Part shown: piece after piece, positions 8,076 through 15,298 of the stretch | Position numbering within the stretch: the stretch's first letter is position 1 | How the letters are laid out: every line of letters begins with the position of its first letter | Origin: Flavobacterium pokkalii | Lineage (GTDB): Bacteria; Bacteroidota; Bacteroidia; Flavobacteriales; Flavobacteriaceae | Direction: 5' to 3' | DNA length: 64,000 bases | NCBI RefSeq assembly: GCF_014596575.1 | Contig: NZ_NASZ01000002.1 | Location: forward strand, 124,001-188,000 | The notes under the pieces: generated by a model | What the model saw: the letters and a program-made list of their open reading frames with translations, nothing else | Told to the model about the DNA's origin: nothing | Databases searched by the model: none | Translations under genes and position numbers: made by a program

Positions 8076-8813
8076 ATGAAAAAAATATTCCTTGCTTTTT
8101 TAGTGTTATTTGCTGCGGTCTCTTTTGGGCAAAGTGCTGATACTCTTGTTGTAAAAGGAAAGGTGAATGCTTATGTGGTTAATTTAGAAGGGGTCACGGT
8201 TATTGATGCGAGAACCGAACATCTGGCTTTAACCGATGAAAACGGAGATTTTGTTATTCAGGCTAAGGTTGGCGATACTTTGGTGTTTTCGGGATTACAA
8301 TTTAAACGAAAAGAAATTGTTTTGGGACAAGAAGATTTTGAAGACAAAACACTAAATGTGCATTTGGTTGCGGTTGCACATCAACTGAATGAAGTTGTGA
8401 TTAGAAATTATAATAGTATCAATGCTGAATCATTAGGAATTATTCCTTTGAATCAAAAAAAATACACGCCTGCCGAACGAAAATATGCAACGGCGGCATC
8501 GTATAAAATGAATCCGAAGGGACTGGATCCGATATTGAATCTTATTTCCGGACGAACAGCGATGCTGAAAAAGGAAATCGAAGTAGAGAAGAAAGAAACT
8601 TATATGGCCATGTTGGAAAAAATGTTTGATCAGGAACATTTTGTAAAAACTTTACAATTACCTTTGGAATATGTAAAAGGCTTCGAATTTTATGCGGTGG
8701 ATAATAAACAATTTACCAAAATATTAGATACAAAAAACAAGACTACCATTGCATTTTTGTTAGGAGAATTAGCCGAAAAATACAAAGGGATAATTGCTTG
8801 TGAAAATGAATAA
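8076..8813 (+). CDS. carboxypeptidase-like regulatory-domain protein, paralog 1 of 3
   Basis: The 245-residue exported protein has a signal peptide (MKKIFLAFLVLFAAVSFG). Residues about 23-95 form a CarboxypepD_reg-like beta-sandwich: VVKGKVNAYVVNLEGVTVID, ENGDFVIQAKVGDTLVFSG and LNEVVI. This domain is usual at the N-terminus of SusC-like and other TonB-dependent receptors, but here no barrel follows. The C-terminal 130 residues are a charged helical region (PAERKYATAAS, ISGRTAMLKKE) shared with the next gene. It is the first of three co-directional paralogs with overlapping ends at 8806 and 9515, so they are co-transcribed. Function unknown; periplasmic or surface location is inferred. Confidence 0.75.
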   Translation: MKKIFLAFLVLFAAVSFGQSADTLVVKGKVNAYVVNLEGVTVIDARTEHLALTDENGDFVIQAKVGDTLVFSGLQFKRKEIVLGQEDFEDKTLNVHLVAVAHQLNEVVIRNYNSINAESLGIIPLNQKKYTPAERKYATAASYKMNPKGLDPILNLISGRTAMLKKEIEVEKKETYMAMLEKMFDQEHFVKTLQLPLEYVKGFEFYAVDNKQFTKILDTKNKTTIAFLLGELAEKYKGIIACENE

Positions 8814-9525
8814 CAACTATTTTTTACTGCTTTTTTTATTTTGTCAGATGGTATTTTGTCAAAATAAAGACAGAAAAGAAATTCACGGAATCATCCGTGT
8901 CGATTCGGCTTTTGTTGAAGGGGTGAATGTGGTGAACGAAAACACTCAAAAAGCAACTTCAAGTGACCTAAGCGGGAACTTCGTTCTTTTGCTAAAAGAA
9001 GGCGATGTTTTGGTTTTTTCTGCGGTAAATCTTGTAACTTTACGTAAAAAGATAGTTTTGGCCGATTTAGAATCATCGGTTTTAAAAATTCAATTGCAAA
9101 CCGAAAGTATTCCGTTGAAAGAAGTTGTGGTTAAGGAAGAAACTCGAATTACAGCCGAAAATTTGGGGATTATTTCCAAGCCTGCAAAAAAATATACGGT
9201 TGCCGAGAGAAGATTGTACACTGCCAGGTCTGGTTTACTGGATCGTCCTTTGAATTGGATATCGGGAAGAACTGCCCGATTGAAAAAAGAATTGGCGGTT
9301 TCCGAAAAAGAGCAGTTGATGGCTAAGATGGAGTATCTTTTTGAAGAACATTTTTATACCGAAACTTTAAAAATTCAGAAAGATTATGTAAGAGATTTTC
9401 AGTTGTTTTGTATTGAAGATAATGATTTTGTGACTTCGCTTAAGGAGAAAAATAAAACATTGTCTAAATTTTATATTCTTTCTTTGGCTAAAGATTACAA
9501 TAAAATAACCGCTTATGAAAACTAA
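8806..9525 (+). CDS. carboxypeptidase-like regulatory-domain protein, paralog 2 of 3
   Basis: This 239-residue paralog of the preceding protein starts at ATG 8806, overlapping the end of the upstream gene by 8 nt. An in-frame TTG at 8794 is possible but would put four residues before the signal peptide MNNNYFLLLFLFCQMVFC. It has the same layout: regulatory beta-sandwich (EIHGIIRVDSAFVEGVNVV, DLSGNFVLLLKEGDVLVFSA, LKEVVV), then VAERRLYTARSGLLDRPLNWISGRTARLKKEL, which corresponds to the ISGRTAMLKKE segment in paralog 1, and an acidic-aromatic C-terminus. Translational coupling to its neighbours is suggested by the overlaps. Function unknown. Confidence 0.73.
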   Translation: MNNNYFLLLFLFCQMVFCQNKDRKEIHGIIRVDSAFVEGVNVVNENTQKATSSDLSGNFVLLLKEGDVLVFSAVNLVTLRKKIVLADLESSVLKIQLQTESIPLKEVVVKEETRITAENLGIISKPAKKYTVAERRLYTARSGLLDRPLNWISGRTARLKKELAVSEKEQLMAKMEYLFEEHFYTETLKIQKDYVRDFQLFCIEDNDFVTSLKEKNKTLSKFYILSLAKDYNKITAYEN

Positions 9526-10267
9526 AGTAACCGTTTTGTTTTTTCTTTTTTTAATGCAATTTTCTTTTGGTCAAATTGGCGCCCGGAAAACCATTGAAGG
9601 ACAGGTTAGGAATGATTTGGTGCCTGTGGAAAATGTGATTGTTTTTAATGTTAATTCTAATGTTGGAACCGTGGTTGATCCTTATGGTTCGTTTAGTGTT
9701 TTGGCTAAAGTCAACGATACATTGGTTTTTTCCAGTCTGGCATTTAAGTCTAAAAAAATTGTGCTTAGTGAAGGTGATTTTATTGGGACAAAATTAATTG
9801 TCAAATTGGATGTTTTTACAAATGAGCTGGCAGAAGTTCTTATTCGGGCTAAAAAAGAGCTGAATCCTATTCAGGGAAATACTCAGAAATATGTGGATTT
9901 GAAATATTTTGATGACGAAAAATCTTCGCCTAAAAACCGATTGATGCCGCCAAACGGGACTATAGAAAACGGAATGGATTTTGTACGAATTTATAAAGAT
10001 GTTTTGGGGGTTTTGAGGGCAAAAAATCCTCAGAAAACCGATTTTTATAAAGAAACCAGTTTTTCGGAAGTGGTGATGAATAAGGTGAATTATTCGTTTT
10101 TTTCAAACACTTTGCATTTAAAGGATGATGAAATTAAACTGTTTTTGATTTATTGTGAAAATGATTCGAAATCAAGAGTATTCATGCAGCCAAGTGAGGA
10201 ATTCAGACTGATGGATTTTTTAATTACAAAGAACGAAGAGTATAAAAAAATTACACAATACAGATAA
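9515..10267 (+). CDS. carboxypeptidase-like regulatory-domain protein, paralog 3 of 3
   Basis: The 250-residue product has a signal peptide (MKTKVTVLFFLFLMQFSFG) and a regulatory beta-sandwich (TIEGQVRNDLVPVENVIV, SFSVLAKVNDTLVFSS, ELAEVLI). Its C-terminal half (about 120-250) differs from the first two paralogs: it lacks the ISGRTA segment and has NRLMPPNGTIENGMDFVRIYKD instead. The start at ATG 9515 overlaps the stop of paralog 2 by 11 nt. It ends the three-gene unit, before the tatA promoter. Function unknown. Confidence 0.73.
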   Translation: MKTKVTVLFFLFLMQFSFGQIGARKTIEGQVRNDLVPVENVIVFNVNSNVGTVVDPYGSFSVLAKVNDTLVFSSLAFKSKKIVLSEGDFIGTKLIVKLDVFTNELAEVLIRAKKELNPIQGNTQKYVDLKYFDDEKSSPKNRLMPPNGTIENGMDFVRIYKDVLGVLRAKNPQKTDFYKETSFSEVVMNKVNYSFFSNTLHLKDDEIKLFLIYCENDSKSRVFMQPSEEFRLMDFLITKNEEYKKITQYR

Positions 10268-10353
10268 AAATTAGTTCGTAAAATAGTCCTTAAGTTAATT
10301 AGTTAAGAGGCTTATTTTATGAAAAAATTAAAAATAGAACTTTTTAAATTTGG

Positions 10354-10361
10354 TATATTTG
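10354..10361 (+). promoter_or_regulatory. promoter -7 box for tatA and the PAP2 gene
   Basis: TATATTTG matches TAnnTTTG and ends 18 nt before the tatA ATG. Confidence 0.65.
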
Positions 10362-10379
10362 CAAAAAAAATAACAGCAT

Positions 10380-10706
10380 ATGTTTGGTATTGGAGGAGGA
10401 GAATTAGTCTTTATAATGTTTGTGGTATTGTTGCTTTTTGGTTCAGATAAAATACCGGAAGTAGCCCGTACTATGGGTAAAGCCATGGCGCAATTAAAAA
10501 ATGCGACTAATGATATAAAGAATGAAATTCAAAAAGGAGCCGAAGAAAACGGTTTGGATGCTAAATCCTTATCCGAAATGACCGGCGGAATTAATTCTCA
10601 AATTAATAAAGTTTCTGAAGATCTTTTAGGAGATACCGTAGTTCAGGCTAATAAAATTAAAGAGGATATTGAAGATGTCACCGGTCCGGTAAAACGCAGT
10701 TTGTAA
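10380..10706 (+). CDS. tatA: twin-arginine translocase subunit TatA/TatE family
   Basis: Inner-membrane component that forms the protein-conducting assembly of the twin-arginine export pathway. The 108-residue protein has the typical N-terminal transmembrane helix (about 1-22, GGGELVFIMFVVLLLFG), the hinge motif FGSDKIPEVARTMGKA, and an amphipathic helix followed by a charged tail. TatB can look similar, and Bacteroidota often carry only TatA-type proteins, so the A/B choice rests on the short tail. tatC is not in the window. The stop codon overlaps the ATG of the PAP2 gene by 1 nt, so the two are co-transcribed. Confidence 0.87.
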   Translation: MFGIGGGELVFIMFVVLLLFGSDKIPEVARTMGKAMAQLKNATNDIKNEIQKGAEENGLDAKSLSEMTGGINSQINKVSEDLLGDTVVQANKIKEDIEDVTGPVKRSL

Positions 10707-11269
10707 TGTTAGATAAACTCCTTTCTTTAGATACACAGTTATTGGTTTATTTGAACGGCTTAGGTTCAGATTCCTATGATGGTTTGTGGCTTTTTATTAC
10801 GAAGCAAATCAATTGGATTCCGTTTTTTTTGTTGCTTTTTTATATTATTTATAAAAAAATAGGAAAGAGACAAACTTTATATGTCTTGTTGTTTATTGCG
10901 CTTTTAATTCTAATTACCGATCAATGTACTAATTTGTTTAAGTACACGGTGCAAAGGTTGCGACCTTGCAATAATCCGGATATAAAGGATGTCATAAGAA
11001 TTGTACAATCCCGTTCTTCTTTTAGTTTTTTCTCCGGTCATGCGGCTAACAGTATGGCTGCGGCTATGTTTATTTATTTGTTGCTTAAGCCTTATTTTAA
11101 ATATACTTTTCTGTTGTTTTTATGGCCGTTAATTTTTGCTTACAGTCGCATTTATTTGGGATTGCATTATCCAATCGATATTTTATGTGGTTATCTTTTT
11201 GGGATGCTTAGCGGTTTATTTGTTTTCAGGATTTATCAGTTTACGCAAATAAAATATTTTCCGCTTTAA
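10706..11269 (+). CDS. PAP2 superfamily phosphatase
   Basis: The 187-residue integral membrane protein has about five to six hydrophobic segments and the three-part PAP2 signature: K-x6-RP in KYTVQRLRPCNN, SFFSGHAANS, and R-x5-H in RIYLGLHYPID. Members of this superfamily dephosphorylate lipid phosphates such as undecaprenyl pyrophosphate, phosphatidylglycerol phosphate or lipid A; the sequence alone does not fix the substrate. The start overlaps the tatA stop codon by 1 nt, so translation may be coupled. A strong bidirectional terminator follows, shared with the convergent O-methyltransferase gene. Confidence 0.88.
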   Translation: MLDKLLSLDTQLLVYLNGLGSDSYDGLWLFITKQINWIPFFLLLFYIIYKKIGKRQTLYVLLFIALLILITDQCTNLFKYTVQRLRPCNNPDIKDVIRIVQSRSSFSFFSGHAANSMAAAMFIYLLLKPYFKYTFLLFLWPLIFAYSRIYLGLHYPIDILCGYLFGMLSGLFVFRIYQFTQIKYFPL

Positions 11270-11292
11270 TTTTTGTGGAAAGACAATAAAAT

Positions 11293-11332
11293 AAAAACGC
11301 ACATTCAAAATTTTTAGAATGTGCGTTTTTTG
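11293..11332. terminator. bidirectional terminator between PAP2 and O-methyltransferase genes
   Basis: AAACGCACATTC pairs with GAATGTGCGTTT; A and T tracts on both sides allow termination from either direction. It sits between convergent genes. Confidence 0.85.
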
Positions 11333-11337
11333 CTTAT

Positions 11338-11979
11338 TTAAAGTACTCTGCTTACTGTTAATCCGTCGCGAATAGGAAGTAAAACCGTTTCTACTCTTAG
11401 ATCTTCTTTTAATAACTGATTGTATTCGAGTAAAACTTTAGTACTGATATCTTTTGGGTTTAAAGGTTCTAAAACTTTTCCGCTCCAAAGCACATTGTCA
11501 GAAAGAATAATACCTCCTTTATTCATTTTTGGAACAATTAATTCAAAATAATTCAGGTAATTTTCCTTGTCGGCATCTATAAAAACCAAATCAAACTTTA
11601 AATCAAGCGTTGGAATAATGTCAACAGCTTCGCCTAAATGTTGTGTAATTTGTTTTCCCCAAGGCGATTTGTCGAAATGTTTTCTTTGAAAATCAATCAA
11701 TTCTTCTTTGATGTCAATGGTGTGCAAAACGCCGTTTTCGCGCATTCCTTCACATAAACATAAGGCTGAATAACCGGTGTAAGTTCCAATTTCCAAAATG
11801 TTTTCCGGACGAATTAATTTGGATAACATACTTAAAACACGTCCCTGAAAATGTCCGCTAAGCATTCTCGGCAAAAGAATTTTTTGATAGGTTTCTTTGT
11901 TTAAAGCAGCCAATAATTCGGGCTCTTTTTCAGAATGTTGTTCTATGTAGTCTTCTAATTCTTGGGAGATAAAATGCAT
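11338..11979 (-). CDS. class I SAM-dependent O-methyltransferase (COMT-like, methyltransferase family 3)
   Basis: The 213-residue cytosolic enzyme has the Rossmann motif ILEIGTYTGYSALCLCEG (about 75-92), LHTIDIK (motif II) and the divalent-metal region DLVFIDADKENYLNYFE with ILSDNVLW. These are the hallmarks of cation-dependent O-methyltransferases of the catechol or caffeoyl-CoA type. The substrate in bacteria is usually unknown. It has its own promoter box 25 nt upstream, is divergent from rlmN and converges on the PAP2 gene. The start at 11979 fits the promoter distance and family length. Confidence 0.88.
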   Translation of the reverse strand: MHFISQELEDYIEQHSEKEPELLAALNKETYQKILLPRMLSGHFQGRVLSMLSKLIRPENILEIGTYTGYSALCLCEGMRENGVLHTIDIKEELIDFQRKHFDKSPWGKQITQHLGEAVDIIPTLDLKFDLVFIDADKENYLNYFELIVPKMNKGGIILSDNVLWSGKVLEPLNPKDISTKVLLEYNQLLKEDLRVETVLLPIRDGLTVSRVL

Positions 11980-12004
11980 TATTTGAAATATTTTCAGTTT
12001 CGTG

Positions 12005-12012
12005 CAAAGTTA
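12005..12012 (-). promoter_or_regulatory. promoter -7 box for the O-methyltransferase gene
   Basis: TAACTTTG on the minus strand matches TAnnTTTG and ends 25 nt before the start at 11979. Confidence 0.6.
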
Positions 12013-12077
12013 TCAAATTATCAAAATAACATTTCAGCATTTATGCTAATTGATGTAATAAATCGACAAATAGTCAT

Positions 12078-12085
12078 TAAATTTG
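12078..12085 (+). promoter_or_regulatory. promoter -7 box for rlmN, touching the start codon
   Basis: TAAATTTG ends only 4 nt before the rlmN ATG at 12090. With a start site a few nucleotides past the box, the mRNA would begin at or next to the AUG, so it is probably leaderless. Confidence 0.6.
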
Positions 12086-12089
12086 CAGC

Positions 12090-13133
12090 ATGCAAATTGA
12101 GAAAAAAGACATACGAGCCTTATCCAAAGAAGATTTACGTCAATTTTTTGTTGTAAATAAAGATAAAGCCTTTCGCGGAAATCAGGTTTACGAATGGTTG
12201 TGGAGCAAGGGCGCGCACAGTTTTGAGGATATGACCAATATCTCAAAAGCAACCCGTAACATGCTTGAGGAACATTTTGTAATCAATCATATCAAAGTAG
12301 ATACGATGCAGCGTTCGGATGACGGAACGGTAAAAAATGCAGTTCGTTTGCATGATGGTTTGGTGGTTGAGTCGGTTTTGATTCCAACAGAAACCCGAAC
12401 TACTGCCTGTGTTTCGAGTCAGGTGGGTTGCAGTTTGGATTGTAATTTTTGCGCCACAGCCCGATTAAAACGAATGCGTAATCTGGAACCGGCCGAAATT
12501 TACGATCAGGTGTTGGCTATTGACCGTGAAAGTCGTTTGTATTTCAACCATCCTTTGTCCAATATTGTTTTTATGGGAATGGGCGAACCTCTGATGAATT
12601 ACAATAATGTGATGAAAGCGATTGATATGATTACTTCGGAAGAAGGATTAGGAATGTCGCCTAAACGCATTGTGGTCTCGACTTCGGGAATTCCAAAAAT
12701 GATTAAAAAAATGGCTGATGATGAGGTGAAGTTCAAGCTGGCGGTTTCCCTGCATTCGGCTATTGACGAAATCAGAGCCCGAATAATGCCTTTTTCTAAA
12801 AATTTTCCGTTGGCTGATTTGCGTGAAGCCTTAGAATATTGGTATAAAAAAACAAAAAGTAAGGTTTCCTACGAATATGTGGTTTGGAAAGGAATAAACG
12901 ATAACAAAGCTTCGGTAGATGCTTTGGTTCGTTTTTGCAAATATGTTCCCTGTAAAGTCAATTTAATTGAATACAATCCAATTGATGACGGAGAATTTCA
13001 GCAGGCTTCGGAAGAAGCAATTAATGCTTATATTAAAGGACTGGAATCTATTGGAGTTGTGGTAAAAGTACGCAGAAGCCGGGGGAAAGATATTGATGCC
13101 GCCTGTGGGCAATTGGCAAACAAAGAAGTTTAA
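12090..13133 (+). CDS. rlmN: 23S rRNA (adenine-2503-C2)-methyltransferase, radical SAM
   Basis: Radical SAM enzyme that methylates A2503 of 23S rRNA and A37 of some tRNAs. The 347-residue protein has the 4Fe-4S motif C114-x3-C118-x2-C121 (CSLDCNFC), the GMGEPLMNY segment for SAM binding and the resolving cysteine C339 near the C-terminus (DAACGQLAN). A second conserved Cys lies in TTACVSSQVG. The N-terminal helical domain (about 1-95) that recognises RNA is complete. The start MQIEKKDIRALS is the expected one, although it lies 4 nt past a promoter box. It is a single-gene unit ended by a hairpin terminator. Confidence 0.96.
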   Translation: MQIEKKDIRALSKEDLRQFFVVNKDKAFRGNQVYEWLWSKGAHSFEDMTNISKATRNMLEEHFVINHIKVDTMQRSDDGTVKNAVRLHDGLVVESVLIPTETRTTACVSSQVGCSLDCNFCATARLKRMRNLEPAEIYDQVLAIDRESRLYFNHPLSNIVFMGMGEPLMNYNNVMKAIDMITSEEGLGMSPKRIVVSTSGIPKMIKKMADDEVKFKLAVSLHSAIDEIRARIMPFSKNFPLADLREALEYWYKKTKSKVSYEYVVWKGINDNKASVDALVRFCKYVPCKVNLIEYNPIDDGEFQQASEEAINAYIKGLESIGVVVKVRRSRGKDIDAACGQLANKEV

Positions 13134-13150
13134 TTTTTTGTAATAAAATA

Positions 13151-13202
13151 AAAAGAGCATTCGATTATTGAAGTAAATTATCAATAACCGAATGCTTTTT
13201 CG
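13151..13202. terminator. bidirectional terminator between rlmN and the lipoprotein gene
   Basis: GCATTCGATTATTGA pairs imperfectly with TCAATAACCGAATGC, with A and T tracts on the two sides. The flanking genes are convergent. Confidence 0.7.
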
Positions 13203-13213
13203 TTATTAGGATT

Positions 13214-14065
13214 TTATTTTTTTAAGGTAATTTCGGTAGTCACAGCATCAAGAGTAAGCGAGGCCAGATTATCACATTCTCCGGTTCCAAAATCTAAAGT
13301 AGCTGTGGTATCATTTTTCGTGATTATTTTGGTTCCGGCAACCGGAAATGGCGAATTGCAACTCATTTCGTAGCGTAGCGGATTAGTGATTTCGCAAGTA
13401 ATTACCGTTCCGTTTTTTTTAGTGATACTGCTGTCTCCTGAAATCATAAAAATATTGTCGTTCCATTCTAAAGGAGTGTTGTAACCTTCAACCATCTCGC
13501 GAATTCGGTTTCCTGCTATTTCATACGTTTTCCCGTCGTCAAAAGTGATTGAAAGATCGATAGAATGGCTTAACACCGGATGGATTTCTTCCTGTAAAGC
13601 GGTAGATTCTTTGGTGTAAGTGATACTTTTATTTCCTTCGATAAGTTTGCCGTTATGATAAAATCCTTCAAAAGTAGTATTGATTGCAAAGGTATTGGTG
13701 CTGAAATCATTGGTAAAACTGATACTGATTTTTCCTTTGATGGTATTCCCGTTTGCCAGCGTACAACCTTCTGCTCCAAAATCGATAGTTCTTGTCCAAA
13801 CATTACCGTTTAAAACAGTGGTAATGGTAGCACAACTTGGTAAAATGCTTTTTCGGTAACCGTCAATTCGGGTTGTGAGGCTTTGTTGAGCGCCAAACTG
13901 ATCTTCGGTAATGGCGTCAATGTCTTCTAACGAGCTGTCAATTTTTGCCGTTAAGGCTACATCATTGGAAGAAACGGCGGTGCTGTCGGCAGTACTGTCA
14001 TTAGAACTACAACTGAAAAAAGTGAGAGCGGCAAAAAATCCAATTATTAAAAATTTTGTTTTCAT
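13214..14065 (-). CDS. putative lipoprotein of unknown function
   Basis: The 283-residue protein has a lipoprotein signal peptide with the lipobox region LTFFSC (Cys at residue 19), followed by a Ser/Asp/Thr-rich linker to about residue 45. The rest is predicted beta-rich, with repeated acidic and polar strands (ISFTNDFSTNTFAINTTFEGFYHNGKLIEG, GKTYEIAGNRIREM) and ends in LTLDAVTTEITLKK. I do not recognise a family. It is probably anchored in the outer or inner membrane facing the periplasm. It is monocistronic and convergent with rlmN; I see no clear -7 box upstream. Confidence 0.7.
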   Translation of the reverse strand: MKTKFLIIGFFAALTFFSCSSNDSTADSTAVSSNDVALTAKIDSSLEDIDAITEDQFGAQQSLTTRIDGYRKSILPSCATITTVLNGNVWTRTIDFGAEGCTLANGNTIKGKISISFTNDFSTNTFAINTTFEGFYHNGKLIEGNKSITYTKESTALQEEIHPVLSHSIDLSITFDDGKTYEIAGNRIREMVEGYNTPLEWNDNIFMISGDSSITKKNGTVITCEITNPLRYEMSCNSPFPVAGTKIITKNDTTATLDFGTGECDNLASLTLDAVTTEITLKK

Positions 14066-14227
14066 AATGCTTCGGTTTTTTTGGTTTTAGGTAAGACATT
14101 AAAATCTTTTATTGGTTTAATGAACCAATTTTTTTACATTAAACGCAGTTTTTAGTTTTATAGTATAAATTTATTGATAATAATACTAAGAGTTTTAAAA
14201 AATGAATGTCTTTTTTATATAAAATAG

Positions 14228-14235
14228 TATCTTTG
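14228..14235 (+). promoter_or_regulatory. promoter -7 box for the polyprenyl synthase gene
   Basis: TATCTTTG matches TAnnTTTG and ends 8 nt before the ATG at 14244, so the transcript would have almost no leader. Confidence 0.6.
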
Positions 14236-14243
14236 AAAGCCAA

Positions 14244-15221
14244 ATGAATGTTACTTCTCAAATAAAACAGCCCATATTCAAGGAAATGGAACTTTTTGAA
14301 AAAAAGTTCTATGAATCGATGTCTTCGCAAGTGGCGTTGTTAAACCGAATTACTTATTATATTGTCAATCGTAAAGGAAAACAAATGCGACCGATGTTTG
14401 TGTTTCTTACGGCTAAGATGATTTCCGGTGGAACGGTTAATGAGCGAACTTATCGTGGTGCTTCGGTTATTGAATTAATTCATACGGCTACTTTGGTGCA
14501 TGACGATGTGGTGGATGATAGTAATCGTCGTCGCGGATTTTTTTCTATTAATGCTCTTTGGAAAAATAAAATTGCAGTTTTAGTTGGTGATTATTTGTTG
14601 TCCAAAGGTTTGTTACTTTCTATTGATAACGGTGATTTTGATTTACTTCAAATTATTTCTGTCGCTGTGCGCGAAATGAGCGAAGGCGAATTATTGCAGA
14701 TAGAAAAAGCCAGAAGGTTGGACATCACAGAATCCGTTTATTACGAAATTATCCGAAAAAAAACCGCGACACTTATTGCTGCCTGTTGCGCTTTGGGAGC
14801 CAAATCGGTTTCGGAAGATGTAGCGCAGGTGGAGAATATGCGAAAGTTTGGAGAGTTGATTGGAATGGCTTTTCAAATAAAAGACGATTTGTTTGATTAT
14901 ACCGATGATGCGATTGGGAAACCAACCGGAATCGACATCAAAGAACAAAAAATGACGCTGCCGCTGATTTATGTTCTTAATCATTGCTTACCAAAAGAAA
15001 AATCCTGGTTAATCAATTCGATTAAAAATCACAATAAAGACAAAAAACGCGTTAAAGAAGTGATTGCTTTTGTCAAAAATAATAATGGTTTGGCTTATGC
15101 CGAACAAAAAATGATCGAATTCCAACAAGAAGCTCTCCAATTACTAGAGAATTACCCCGATTCTGATTTTAAAACGGCCTTGACCATCATGGTGAACTAC
15201 GTGATTGAAAGAAAGAAATAG
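14244..15221 (+). CDS. trans-polyprenyl diphosphate synthase
   Basis: The 325-residue enzyme condenses isopentenyl diphosphate onto allylic diphosphates to make a long all-trans chain, probably the menaquinone side chain in this phylum. The first Asp-rich motif is DDVVDD (87-92) in TLVHDDVVDDSNRRRG; the second is QIKDDLFDYTDD with the following K and FKTAL helix. The K46-x2-R49 segment GKQMRPMF binds diphosphate. Chain length cannot be read with certainty from the sequence. The start at ATG 14244 lies 8 nt past a promoter box. dnaG follows 78 nt downstream in the same direction. Confidence 0.9.
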   Translation: MNVTSQIKQPIFKEMELFEKKFYESMSSQVALLNRITYYIVNRKGKQMRPMFVFLTAKMISGGTVNERTYRGASVIELIHTATLVHDDVVDDSNRRRGFFSINALWKNKIAVLVGDYLLSKGLLLSIDNGDFDLLQIISVAVREMSEGELLQIEKARRLDITESVYYEIIRKKTATLIAACCALGAKSVSEDVAQVENMRKFGELIGMAFQIKDDLFDYTDDAIGKPTGIDIKEQKMTLPLIYVLNHCLPKEKSWLINSIKNHNKDKKRVKEVIAFVKNNNGLAYAEQKMIEFQQEALQLLENYPDSDFKTALTIMVNYVIERKK

Positions 15222-15298
15222 ATTTTTTTGATTCGGATTGTGTAATTTTACAATCTTTAAATTCTTAAATCTTTCAATTTTTTAAATTTCCAAATAAA

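Noticed and set aside
15222..15298. Solo remnant of a cassette before dnaG (TTTAAATTCTTAAATC-like repeats)
   Set aside because: The repeats are AT-rich and too degenerate to separate from base composition; no inverted partner is visible.
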